NCBI GenBank assembly: GCA_030063045.1 | Contig: JAQSEB010000060.1 | Coordinates: 640,696 to 704,695 of the forward strand | Length of the DNA: 64,000 nt | Source of the DNA: Pratylenchus scribneri | Lineage: Eukaryota; Nematoda; Chromadorea; Rhabditida; Pratylenchidae | Direction of reading: 5' to 3' | Shown here: positions 23,655-33,557 of the stretch, piece after piece | How the letters are laid out: every line of letters begins with the position of its first letter | Numbering within the stretch: position 1 is the first letter of the stretch | The notes under the pieces: generated by a model | Database searches by the model: none | What the model was told of the DNA's origin: nothing | What the model saw: only the letters and a program-made list of their open reading frames with translations | Position numbers and translations under genes: made by a program

Positions 23655-24861
23655 TAGGGCTGGCAAAAATAGTTGCCAAAAATCGCAAAATAGTTAACTA
23701 GAATAGTTGCCAAAAATCGCAAAATAGTTACATAAATAGTTGCAAAAACCCAAAATAGTGACAAAAATTTCAAAAAAAGTTACAATTTTTTATCGAAATA
23801 AAAGGTTAAAAATAGAAAAGAGATTTAAAAAATTCATTGATCAGATCGTTCTTGGTTATAATTGCAAATCAGATACATTTCGAGATTATTAATGTTGAAA
23901 CTCATTCGATTATCAGCCAAAATAGACTTATACATAGAGAAAGAACGCTCAACATCACAAGATGTGAGTGGTGAATATTTGTAAAATGGAATTAGATTTG
24001 GCGAAACATCACAATTATTGTTTTGGCCAGAAAGAATATTGCAGATTTGGGACATGATTTCGATTCCGGGATTATTGGAAACAATAAACTTGAATTTCTC
24101 TTGAATTTGTTCTGCACTTTCTCCGATTGCCATTTCCATTTCATCTTGTACTTCGCCAAAGATTTGCAATTGTTCATAAATGGATAGGCCTTGTTTTTCC
24201 AATTTTGTGATCGATTCGGCCAATTTGGCAAAATTAGATTGGATATAGGCGAGGTCCTGCCAAACAGCAGATGAGGCCAAATCGAATGTGAATTGGTCGG
24301 GAATATTTGAGGTTGTTGCGTCCAAAAATTGTTGTTTTTGTCGTTTTTCCTTTTCTGAAACTCGAAGAAGGGCACGTCTATGCTTCAATGTTTCATTGTG
24401 TTGTTTTAAATGACCAAATAGTATTGTAGAACAATTTTGTTGAATAACCTTTTGTTGAACAAATTCCCGTTGTCTATTGGTCGTTGTAAATTTTATATAA
24501 ACCTGTTGTTGACACGCTTCACAATAAATCCCTTTACCCTCTTTGGTAGTATTGATTGTATAAACTGAATTTCCATTTAATCGATCAATCCACTGGCGAA
24601 ACAATGCATATTTTGTATTATTTGGTGGCATTTTTAAGAAATTTCCAAAAAAAGTTATATAAAATAGTTGTTTTGGGCTGAAATAGTGATCAAATAGTTA
24701 AATAGTTGCAAAGGTAGCAAAATAGTTAAAAATAGTGAAAAAAGTTGAAAAAAAGTTCAATATTTTGGGCTCAAACCAAGTTAGATATGTTTTTTATTGC
24801 GTTTTTATGCATAAATAATGCTCCGCATAAAATAGTTAAATAACTATATTTGCCAGCCCTA
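23655..24861. mobile_element. hAT transposon with deleted transposase (hAT-4)
   Basis: TIR TAGGGCTGGCAAAAATAGTT at 23,655 and its mirror ending at 24,861 match at 19 of 20 positions. They are flanked by the exact 8-bp duplication CTAATAAG (23,647-23,654 and 24,862-24,869). Subterminal regions repeat AAAATAGTTA. It contains one minus-strand transposase-derived frame. Confidence 0.93.
23834..24631 (-). CDS. Truncated hAT transposase (BED-like finger plus hATC dimerisation domain)
   Basis: 265 aa. The N-terminus has a BED-type zinc-finger arrangement (YCEACQQQVYI, then FGHLKQHNETLKHRRAL), the DNA-binding part of hAT transposases. The C-terminus has the hAT dimerisation signature (SPLTSCDVERSFSMYKSIL, then NLEMYLICNYN). 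Full-length hAT transposases are usually 500-700 aa with an RNase-H-like catalytic core between these parts. Here the core is almost wholly missing although the frame is intact. It could still bind the TIRs and dimerise, so it may act as a repressor; catalysis is unlikely. Confidence 0.85.
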   Translation of the reverse strand: MPPNNTKYALFRQWIDRLNGNSVYTINTTKEGKGIYCEACQQQVYIKFTTTNRQREFVQQKVIQQNCSTILFGHLKQHNETLKHRRALLRVSEKEKRQKQQFLDATTSNIPDQFTFDLASSAVWQDLAYIQSNFAKLAESITKLEKQGLSIYEQLQIFGEVQDEMEMAIGESAEQIQEKFKFIVSNNPGIEIMSQICNILSGQNNNCDVSPNLIPFYKYSPLTSCDVERSFSMYKSILADNRMSFNINNLEMYLICNYNQERSDQ

Positions 24862-25215
24862 CTAATAAGTAATTCTAGAATTAGCCAATTTCTAATATTA
24901 TTTGTGACAAATATAATATTCACTCTTAGAAAAATATTTCTATGTAATTGCTATTTAAAATTTAAAATTTTACTTTTTACTTAATTTTATTTTAATTCGA
25001 TTATATCGCCTAGATAATTGTAAAATTTAATTTAAATAAATAGTCCGTCCATTTTATAAAGCTTCCATTTGATAAGAATTTTAATTTTTCAATGTTATTT
25101 CAATTTTTAAATGTAGAAAAGATCAGTGATGGATTTTTAATTTAAAAAAAAAATAAATAAAAAAAAATACAATCAAAAATTTGATAAAGAATTCGCTTTT
25201 TCGTACACAACAAAA

Positions 25216-25404
25216 CTATGGGCCTATGAAAAAGATGGAAGGGCGATGATAGCTGTTGGCAGAAGAAGATGAACCAATTTCCTCTTTAATTTTCCCTTTG
25301 TCACTTTTATTTTTGGCAGCCAGCTTTGAATGATGTCGAATTAAATATTTCAATCTTTGAATAATTTCCCCAACTCGCTTAGGTTGTGCTTCTTCAATAT
25401 CCAT
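25216..25404 (-). pseudogene. Short coiled-coil ORF, possibly frameshifted gene end
   Basis: A 62-codon frame (MDIEEAQPKRVGEIIQRLKY, then Lys-rich) reads like a real helical protein end. Immediately upstream, another frame reads RRRFLRYCKDIENELKKKK and the two are separated only by an eight-A run near 25,430. A one-base slip there would unite them. I recognise no family. It may be a genuine gene with a sequencing or mutational frameshift, or chance. Confidence 0.3.
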
Positions 25405-25599
25405 GAGTGCACGGTGAAGGCTTCTTTTTTTTCAATTCATTTTCAATATCTTTGCAATATCTCAAGAATCGTCTTCGGCTAGCTAAAATTTTTATGTTTA
25501 AATTATGAATAAAAAAATTTTTAATTTTTTTTACAAATAATTTCTTTTAGAAACAATTTACCTAATTTTATTTCTGGCAATCAATGGAATAATTTATAT

Positions 25600-25725
25600 A
25601 TGTTAGCGCGAAAATTGGAAAATTCCGGAATTATCCAAAGTATTATGAGTAGTAATAGATTCAGTATTATTTCACGGCTCCAGGATTCTTGGCATTTTTA
25701 ATGAATCTCGACATTTATTGACAAT
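25600..25725 (-). repeat. Left copy of an inverted pair bracketing 25 kb
   Basis: About 75 bp (ATGAATCTCGACATTTATT back through GTAGTAATAGATTCAGTATT) recur inverted at 50,378-50,452 with few differences. Similarity continues (GGAATTATCC, ATATATAAA) to 50,755 across a nested MITE. It may be a terminal inverted repeat of the element containing the Polinton genes, or two copies of an unrelated dispersed repeat. Confidence 0.6.
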
Positions 25726-25987
25726 AAAAATAAATTAAAATTTAAAAATAATTTTTTGGCATAAAATAAAATAAATTAAAAATTATTTTTGACACGAAAA
25801 GATATTATGAAGAAAAAGAAAAAAAGAGAATTATAAGAATAAAACGGCAGCCATTAATTAAAAAAGAGATTTTCCAATAAATTAATATAATTTTTAATCA
25901 AATTAAAATTAATTCTTTTTTAGATATTGACTCGCAATTTGTGCAATTTTAAAATTTGGCTATTTTATTCGATTCCAACAACAAAAA

Positions 25988-26400
25988 ATGAATTTTAATC
26001 AGCAAATCAACAACATTTGGGAGGAGGAAGTGGAGGTTAATTTTCATTAAATAGTATTAAATAAAAAAATATAATTAAAGGAGGTCGATTTTCGTCCAAA
26101 TCAACTCAATCCATTTTTGGTTCAACCACAACTCCAATTGGCCGTCCGAAACGATGAAGAAGGGTATGACTGTACCGCCCGCGACAACAAAAAAACTCGC
26201 ATCAACCCACGCCATCTCGAGGAAGTATTTAATAATTTAAATTAAAAAATAACTTGTAAACTTAGGTTGAGCCAGCCAACAATGGCAATGCCACCCGCCG
26301 CAACAAACGCTTCAAATTGGAATATGCCACCCCCATTTTGCTTTTGCTGATTCTGTTCACTGTTCTTGGCCAATTAATTTTTTGGCTCTGCGTCTGGTGA
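25988..26400 (+). CDS. Small tail-anchored membrane protein, 108 aa
   Basis: Three exons, 25,988-26,035, 26,081-26,224 and 26,266-26,400, join in phase (327 nt) with GT-AG introns of 45 and 41 bp. The N-terminal 75 residues are polar (MNFNQQINNIWEEEVE; many Asn and Arg). The C-terminus is one strong membrane helix (ATPILLLLILFTVLGQLIFW) ending LCVW. That is the architecture of a tail-anchored protein. No family is recognised. Confidence 0.65.
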
Positions 26401-27565
26401 TTGGAGAAAGGCTTTCTAATTTGTTTTTGCGCGGAATGGACGATGGCGGATGAATATAATCTCACTCAACAAAAATTCCGCATCCAATATTTATTTAAAA
26501 TATTTTGTATTCCCAATCAATGATTTTATAAATCCCGGACATTTTGTTGTTTTGCCATCAAACTCAAATCTTTCCCTAATGTTTGCTCATTTATTTGGTT
26601 CATTCTTTGCATTTTTTGTATGCCTTCTTCGATTATTTATTTTCCTTTTACAATTTACCAGCAAGCATTTTATTAAATAAAAGGAATAAACTCATTTTTT
26701 GTTTTTACTATTGTTTTGTTTACAAATATATTTTTTAATATTTTTAACAAATTACAGGCACATTGGACTACAAAAATTGATGATGACCATTAAATAGAAA
26801 TATAAAAAATGAATATAAACTTTGCGCAAATGGCCGAGAATTCATTAAAATTATGAAGGTTTATTATTTGAAGTGTTTTAAACCAAAATATTTTTCAATA
26901 TATGATTAAAATTGCAATAAAGAATAATAATGCAATAAATATTAATTATTTATTTTGCAAATATTCCAAATCAAGATGCCACTCATTTGCTGAATGCCTT
27001 GCAAATAATATTCAATGATTTACAAAACAATGTCTATTTCAATTGATATTGATCTTATGAATTAAATGATTAAATAAAAACGATAATGGCAATAAATATG
27101 AATATTTCGACCGAATAAAAATTATATGAATTAACTTTTACAAATATTTTTCATGTTAATATTAATTTGATAAAGAATGATAATGACGAATACCTATACT
27201 TTTGATCTTTAATTCATGTTTTATTTTTATCATGACGAATTTTTATGACTCATTTTTACATTCTATTTTTATTTTACAAATTGGAATTGAGCAATTTTAT
27301 TTATGTTCAAAAGCATTTGATCCTCCCACATATTTCCGGTCAATCGTTAATTGTTCCAATAAAAAAAGTTGCAAATTTTCCAAGTATTGGTTCCACCCCC
27401 ATATTCCAATCTTTCGTCAAGTGTTCCAAAAAGTTTCTATTTTAATAGGTATGAAGTTCATCAATTCATTGGTATTATTCTCTATACTCCCAATTGGAAT
27501 TAAAATGTTTCCCAATATTTCTTGGATTAATGAGAAGCAGAAGTCTGTCCCCAAGATTAATTACC
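26401..27565. other. No gene seen
   Basis: Very AT-rich. A 126-codon frame at 27,202-27,582 is hydrophobic and low in complexity, and I do not call it. Confidence 0.4.
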
Positions 27566-27570
27566 TTCCC

Positions 27571-27747
27571 CCGGCACCCTGATCAAGGGAATTGACGGCC
27601 GGGGGAGTTAATCTCTCTTCACATGCTACCCACCTTTATCCTACTTTTTTTTAGATTTTACCCTTCCGGCACCCCTCTGAGGGGAATTGGCGGCCGGATG
27701 GAGTTAGCCCCTCCCCCGGCACCCCTCAGAGGGGAATTGGCGGCCGG
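27571..27747. repeat. Three palindromic GC-rich repeats upstream of a gene
   Basis: Copies near 27,571, 27,666 and 27,716 of CCGGCACCCCTCTGAGGGG followed by AATTGGCGGCCGG. Each can fold (CCCCTCTGAGGGG; CCGG ends). They lie 60-240 bp upstream of the start at 27,810, with TATTTAAG at about 27,754, so they may be promoter elements. Confidence 0.7.
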
Positions 27748-27809
27748 TTGGAAATATTTAAGAGGGTTTTGAACGAGTTTTCCTCACTCATTTGAGGGAA
27801 AAATCAAAA

Positions 27810-28607
27810 ATGGCCTCTTCCATCCCAGCTTTCCTTTTACCTTCCCCAGCAAGCCCATCCATCGTATCAATCCATGACAACGATAATGACATCGATGACA
27901 ACGATAATGCCGAGATTAATTCGAATGATGAGACTGCATTTATCCTCAAAAAGCTTACCAACGCGTTCAAAATGAATTCCGAATTAATTTCTTCAAATAA
28001 TAACGTCATGGACATTTTAAATACTGAAATGGAACAAAATTTGGAACTCCGCAAAATAAATTCGGAATTACGTCAATCCAATAACAATATCGTGGATTTA
28101 CTTCACATTCAAATGGAGGAAATGCGCAATTTTAGAACGGTGAATTTTTCTTTAACAGATAAAATTAACTTATTATCACAGGATTTGAGTCGTCTTGTGG
28201 CCAAAGTTTCGGAATTAAAAAATGAATTGGCAAAGCATGAGGATCAAATCAACATCAATCATTACGACATCCATGAGATCGCTACGGTAACTGACATACA
28301 AACATTTGAAATCCAAACTTTCTTACAGCGCTTAGAAAAGGCCGAAGATCGTCAGCGAACATTTGAGGACACTCAAACCCAAGATGGATTTCTTCTGAAA
28401 GAATTCAAAGATTTCAGCGAGACAGTAGAGAAACAACTTCGTCTGGACTATGGGGACATAAGAGATATCCGCGACCGAATGCATGAGACGTATCATCAGT
28501 TTGAAAATGACAGCCAGCGGATCAGTGATTTGGAAACCCAGGTGAATGAATTGCAAATGTACGCACAGGACGACTTTTACTACCTCGTGCGCCGCAGAGG
28601 TCAATGA
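27810..28607 (+). CDS. Single-exon coiled-coil protein, 265 aa
   Basis: The ATG at 27,810 is the first true ATG of the frame. The N-terminus is Pro/Ser-rich (MASSIPAFLLPSPASPSI), followed by an Asp/Asn run (DNDNDIDDNDN). Residues about 45-260 then form nearly continuous amphipathic helix with repeated SSNNNVMDILNTEME / QSNNNIVDLLHIQMEE modules, an internal duplication. It is intronless, unlike the host genes in the window. I recognise no family; the size and helical nature are compatible with a structural or fibre-like protein. It lies inside the 25,600-50,755 inverted pair, so it could be transposon cargo, but this is inference. Confidence 0.6.
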   Translation: MASSIPAFLLPSPASPSIVSIHDNDNDIDDNDNAEINSNDETAFILKKLTNAFKMNSELISSNNNVMDILNTEMEQNLELRKINSELRQSNNNIVDLLHIQMEEMRNFRTVNFSLTDKINLLSQDLSRLVAKVSELKNELAKHEDQININHYDIHEIATVTDIQTFEIQTFLQRLEKAEDRQRTFEDTQTQDGFLLKEFKDFSETVEKQLRLDYGDIRDIRDRMHETYHQFENDSQRISDLETQVNELQMYAQDDFYYLVRRRGQ

Positions 28608-29098
28608 AAAATTCGATGAACAATTCGATGAATTTGATAGAATTTATACCCAACCCGTCAAAAAATTGTTTTTTTGATGATTTTTCCCATTCAAAATTCG
28701 TTCTTTACTGTTGATTAAAAAATTTAAAAAATTGTTCTAAAAATTCAGATTTGGCTAACAGTGCTAGAACAACCTACGTTCACTTATGATTTTTTTGAGT
28801 GGGCCAAGGTATTTAATTTCGATTAAAAATATTTATTTTATTATTTTGTTTGAAAATTGATTCCTAAAATTCTTAAAAATCCGTCTCTTAAAGTATTATT
28901 TAGGAATTTGGTTTAGGATTTTTGAGAATTTCGCCCGCAATCATATTTCTCACTAAATAGATCAAAAATAATCCCTAAATTAATAATCACAATAAAATTT
29001 TGATTATTAAATTTATTTTTCCACAATTTTCAGGCCACATCCAATCCAGGGCCGTTTCGCCATGAATTTTTCACTTGAGGTCAATGCATGCTAATAAG
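28608..29098. other. No complete gene; possible exon debris
   Basis: AT-rich. One short open stretch (about 28,750-28,809, reading IWLTVLEQPTFTYDFFEWAK) is bounded by AG and GT and may be an exon fragment of an unrecognised gene. Confidence 0.3.
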
Positions 29099-29666
29099 TG
29101 ACACCAGTACTTTATTTGGAACATGTCCAAGTGATTACAACAATTCGATTTGGCAAGAGAGGTGATCTGAAGTTGACTTTGTTCTCACCAATGGGCACTC
29201 GCTCTGTTCTTTTGCCGCCGAGACCACAAGTTTGAATTTAAACCCTTCCTGAATTATTTATGAATTTTTCAGGATTACAATCAAAATGGATTTCATAAAA
29301 GGCCTTTTCTCACAGTCCAGGTTCGCATACATAATTCTCTTTTGTAAAATTAATTTTATTGTTCAGACTTGGGGTGAAGATCCGCCTGGCATTTGGACAT
29401 TGATGGTTGAATCGACATCGACGAATCCAAGATTTGGAGGTTAATAAATATTATTTCCATAATTAAAAAACAAAAGAAAGAAATATTAGGTTTAAAAAAT
29501 AAAAAAATCATCAATTTCCTTTTCAGTAATGATAAATTTTTGCAAATATTTTAGACCTTTTAATTGAATTATTACACGTATAAATTAAATTTTCGTCAAT
29601 ATCCATTTATAGGTATATTCAGCGATCGGACTTTGCTTCTTTATGGGACAGAAGAACCGGCTCAAC

Positions 29667-29678
<12 letters not shown>
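29099..29678 (+). pseudogene. Proprotein convertase P-domain fragment
   Basis: Four exon-like segments with AG/GT borders (29,099-29,229, 29,273-29,320, 29,367-29,439, 29,613-29,678) read as a kexin/furin P domain. Motifs are LEHVQVITTIRFGKRGDLKL, TLFSPMGTRSVLLPPRPQDY, GFHKRPFLTVQTWGEDPPG, IWTLMVESTS and LLLYGTEEPAQ. In the family this domain stabilises the subtilisin-like catalytic domain in the secretory pathway. The catalytic domain and prodomain are not found upstream, where stop codons occur. I take this as a captured or duplicated 3' gene fragment. Confidence 0.75.
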
Positions 29679-30194
<516 letters not shown>

Positions 30195-30281
30195 AGGTGG
30201 TCAGCAAAGAAAGGATGCTTCAAAAATGGAACGTTATGTAGGTTTAAAAATGCCATAAATAAAAAGTGAAATTTTATTTAG

Positions 30282-30540
30282 TTCGCGGAGGAATGATTAA
30301 AATCAGCATTAGAAGAACACAATGCGGATTACAACATTTTCAAAAACATGTTGAACAAATGTCACATTTTACTTGATAAGAAAATGTTGGCAAATTTGGC
30401 ATTATTTGAACCGAGGACTTTCAAGGTTGCCAATTGAATTATTGAATAATTTATATTGAATAAATTTAGTCATTTGTGAATTTAACCAAAAAAATGGCTT
30501 TGGTTGATGGTGAGGAAATATTCACAAAAGCGGAGTGAAC
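30282..30540 (+). pseudogene. Mitochondrial ribosomal protein bL20 fragment with nonsense codon
   Basis: Segments 30,282-30,427 and 30,472-30,540 (44-bp GT-AG intron) read as the C-terminal half of bL20m: LEEHNADYNIF, then LLDKKMLANLALFEPRTFK and a final FVNLTKKMALVDGEEIFT. bL20 binds 23S/16S-type large-subunit rRNA. TGA at 30,294-30,296 stands where the family has a conserved Trp before the KSALEEH-type helix. The N-terminal half is absent. A further open stretch follows at 30,552-30,657 (ending PRKLKVDEY) that I cannot name. Confidence 0.75.
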
Positions 30541-30714
30541 ATGTGCAAATCGATTCGAGCCTATTTGGCCAACCATTCCCTTATGCAAGAATATTCCCAA
30601 GCGCTGCTAAAGAAAACCACATTAATGTGCCGAGGAAATTGAAAGTTGATGAATATTAAAAAACGAATTTATTTATAACAAAATTTTCAATATATGATGA
30701 TAAAAAATTGGTTT

Positions 30715-31937
30715 TCAAAAGTATCGTGTTGGTGGGGGGAATCTGTTCATGTTTTGTTGTGAATTGAGGCTTTGCTGCTGTGGATAAAATACACCGGCGC
30801 CTCTATTAAAAATTCCATCCATCGGTGGATTGTGGCGGTAATCCATTCCCATTCCTCCTCCTTCATCCGGGCCTGGACCGTAATCCTCAAATGAATTTGT
30901 CCCACCGCCAGGCCGTGCAACTGAATTTTTAATTATATTTAATCCATATTTTATTAATTTCTTACCCATCCACATTCTTTCAAATTGCCTTTGATTCCGT
31001 TTCGGTTGTTGCCGACCATCGTGGATTTGTCGTCTTCCCTGCTGACCTTGTTCATTTAAATTATTCGTTGGGCCAAGCCCCGGAAGTGATGACAATAATG
31101 AGGGAATTATGGCCAAATCTCGGTTCATTTCTTTTCTCATCGATTCATCAATTCCCATTCCTTGAAAAAGTCCAATAAATGAATTATTGGAAAATATACA
31201 ACAAAACCTGGTATAATTGGAACAAATGATTCCTCCGCAATTGTTTCCCGGTCCTCTTCCACCGCGATTGAAAGGGATGTGGATGTTAGAACACCGCCAA
31301 TTGATGTCATCCCAAAAACATCCTCTTGTGTATCACCGGGCCTGTTCCTTGACCAAAATTTTGTATTATTGTCGTTGGACCCTTTAAACGTATTTTTTAA
31401 CATTTATTTTTATTTGAGTTAAATAAATAACCTGTGGCTAAAATATATCCAAGTGGATGCCATTCCAATATCCATATTGCCATATCGTGTGTTTGCTCAA
31501 GAAGGGCCAATTCCTTGTCATTATGCACCAGCCAATAGCCCAATGATCCATCGCCGCCGCCACTCACAAAAAGACCCTCATGAATTGGATACCAAGCCAA
31601 TGCTTAAAAGAATGAAAATAGTTTCAACATTTTCAATTAAAAATACTCACCGGTGACTTTTTTGTGGCCTCGGAATGATTGCATTTCTCTCATCATTCGA
31701 ACATCGTATAATTTTATGACATGATCTCTGGAACCGGTCATAAGCCAATTTCCGTTTTTGTTCCATTGAACTACCATAACCGAATTTTTGTGATCATGGC
31801 TAAATAAATTTAACATTTTTATTGATTAAATGTAAAAAACTCACAGTGTTGCCAAACAACGGCCAGTCCTTGCATCCCATAATTTCACTGATTGTTGTGA
31901 ATCCCTCGAACCGGTGGCAAGGAGCCAGTTCAGTCTT
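30715..31937 (-). CDS. WDR33/Pfs2-like polyadenylation factor, C-terminal part
   Basis: Six minus-strand exons with GT-AG borders: about 31,937-31,845, 31,799-31,651, 31,602-31,432, 31,381-31,208, 31,160-30,966 and 30,920-30,715. They read as WD repeats highly similar to WDR33/Pfs2: [77 protein letters not shown] and [11 protein letters not shown] Gly/Pro/Gln-rich tail follows. WDR33 is the subunit of the cleavage and polyadenylation complex that reads AAUAAA. The N-terminal WD repeats are missing; upstream lie a fold-back repeat and an unrelated PHAX-like exon. No stop is seen in the exons, so this is a truncated copy or part of a rearranged gene. Confidence 0.8.
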
Positions 31938-32039
31938 CTGTTAAAATTATTTTTTAAATATTATTATTGGATATATTAAAATTATATATTTAAAAAAGAA
32001 TATTTTAAATGTTGGAAAAATATTAAAAGTATCGAAATG

Positions 32040-32310
32040 GTTTTAATGGTTTAACGGTTTGTCCTAGACCACCAAACCTTATACCTAATTGATAAATCTC
32101 GATGAAAAGCATCATTTGAATGATTTGGCTAAGGTTTGGTCAATTTTAAACTAGTTTCCGTCAAAAATCGAAAGATGGTTCAAACGGTTTAAAACCATTT
32201 CATTTTGACCAAACCATGACAAATAATATATCAATGGACACCCTTTGATAAGATCTATCGATTGGGTACTTTAGGGCTAGGGTGTTTAGGTCAAAACTGT
32301 TAACATAACA
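32040..32310. repeat. Degenerate fold-back repeat
   Basis: The left half (GGTTTGTCCTAGACCACCAA, GATAAATCTCGATG, GGTTTGGTCAA) is roughly mirrored by the right half (TTGACCAAACC, GATAAGATCTATCGATTG, CTAGGGTGTTTAGGTC). It resembles the fold-back element at 57,229-57,594. It separates the WDR33-like exons from the PHAX-like exons. Confidence 0.55.
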
Positions 32311-32364
32311 AGTCTAATCTTTTCGTCATTTTTTCAGATAAATTGCCCTAAATATATTTTAAAC

Positions 32365-32561
32365 CTTTCGTTCTTCGGTAATTTCCTCTCGTTTATTGAA
32401 AAGTTCCAAGAAAACACCGCCGGTGCCTTGCGCCGATCTCCCTAAAAATCTAAAATATTCTTATTATTTTTATTTCCGACCTTTTTGGTGAGCATTCCTC
32501 CACTTTTTTCCACTTCCATGCAATAGCTGCCGTCTTTTTGTAGTACAAAATTGTCTACCAT
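32365..32561 (-). pseudogene. PHAX-like fragment with frameshift
   Basis: Exon 32,561-32,481 starts MVDNFVLQKDGSYCMEVEK and reads SGGMLTKK. After a 39-bp GT-AG intron, exon 32,441-32,365 starts GDRRKAP in phase, but the continuation GGVFLELFNKREEITEERK lies in another frame. GDRR(R/K)(T/A)PGGVFL is the signature of PHAX, the phosphorylated adaptor for snRNA export, so a one-base indel near 32,420 breaks the motif. Only this short piece is present. Identification rests on one motif and is moderate. Confidence 0.5.
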
Positions 32562-32691
32562 ATTTGTGGATAATCTATGATATTTTGAGAGAACTTTTTA
32601 ATAAATTTATTGGAATAATTGGTAGTGAAAAAAGTTGTGAAGAGACTAAAATAAAAATTCAAATTATCATTTTTATCGATTATATATTTTT

Positions 32692-33135
32692 CTATTGTAT
32701 TCCTCTTATTTGTTGGGAGCAGGAACCGCAATATCGATAGTAAAAAACGAGTCGTTGATCTTCAATCTCAAAAAAAGGGTATTCATGAAAGCATTCAATA
32801 TAGCAATCGTCGCACCAAAACACATCATCAGGAAGGGGGAAAACATCCATAACTAATAATGGTTTACCATATTTACCTTCCTCCCAACTGAATTGAAAGA
32901 AAATGAATTCGAGTAGATTAATTTGGTTGATATTCAAATCTAGTTCCAAATAACGTTTGGCTGTTTGAAGACGGGCATTGGTCATACATGTGTCGCAAAA
33001 AATGCGCTGTCTACGAATTCCTGTAATAACAGGTTCACCTGTAACGGCGAGGCTTTCCAAAGTGCCTCCAAGGGACAATAATTCACAATCGACACAAATT
33101 GGTCTAGTTGGAAATGTATAAGGAGGGGAAACCAT
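32692..33135 (-). CDS. Polinton accessory protein with two Cys-pair zinc-ribbon-like modules, 147 aa
   Basis: Start chosen at ATG 33,135 (MVSPPYTFPTRP); the longer frame to 33,234 runs into the promoter region. Four CxxC-type pairs (ICVDC; FCDTC; WCDDC; YCGSC) suggest two zinc-binding units flanking an acidic, aromatic middle. No homologue is recognised. Upstream on this strand are two GGGCGTGGCCTAAT boxes shared with the element's other accessory genes, which ties it to the Polinton. A regulatory or nucleic-acid-binding role is possible but unproven. Confidence 0.65.
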   Translation of the reverse strand: MVSPPYTFPTRPICVDCELLSLGGTLESLAVTGEPVITGIRRQRIFCDTCMTNARLQTAKRYLELDLNINQINLLEFIFFQFSWEEGKYGKPLLVMDVFPLPDDVFWCDDCYIECFHEYPFFEIEDQRLVFYYRYCGSCSQQIRGIQ

Positions 33136-33179
33136 TTTAGAAAAAGGAAATAAAATGAAAGAGGTGTGCCTTATTGGAA

Positions 33180-33520
33180 GAATTAAAAACTCTAAAGGGG
33201 CGTGGCCTAATCTAAAAATATGTGGATAAGTCATACTAGTTTATTACGAAATAGAGGGCGTGGCCTAATCAAAAATAGTAAATGATGAGTCATACTTGTT
33301 GATTTCGTAATATTTTAAAAATAACAAGTCTATTGATGAGTCATACTTGTTGATTTCGTAAAAATGATTAAAAATAGTAAAGAATTTCAATGACTCATCA
33401 CTAATGAATTTGAAATATGTGAAGGGGCGTGGCTTAATGGACTTGGAAATGGGCCAATGCATTCTTTCAAGTAAAATTCGACTAAGTGGGCGGGGTTTTG
33501 AGGCTTTATAAGCCAGCGCT
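33180..33520. promoter_or_regulatory. Divergent accessory-gene promoter region
   Basis: Between the genes at 33,135 (minus) and 33,558 (plus) are GGGCGTGGCCTAAT at about 33,198 and 33,255, GGGCGTGGCTTAAT at about 33,425, and GGGCGGGG at about 33,489 followed 10 bp later by TTTATAAG (33,505-33,512). It also holds ATGAGTCATACTTGTTGATT repeats ending TTCGTAA, related to the right-end array at 49,895-50,365. Confidence 0.65.
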
Positions 33521-33557
33521 AATCAGACCGAGTTCCTCATTCCAATCTAAACCCAAA

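Larger units (their letters stand above)
23302..24902. mobile_element. MITE-like element carrying the nested hAT-4
   Basis: Ends are inverted copies of about 30 bp (AATATTGGAAATTAGTTAAT near 23,303; the mirrored form near 24,871-24,902). The interior left part (AGAATAGGCTCAT, CTGTCCCGTCTCCAACGCC, AACCTTATTCC) recurs at 50,453-50,725, so this is a dispersed family of about 350-400 bp. hAT-4 (23,655-24,861) is nested near its right end. Confidence 0.6.

Noticed and set aside
27202..27582. 126-codon frame
   Set aside because: Low complexity, no motif, no splice or promoter support.
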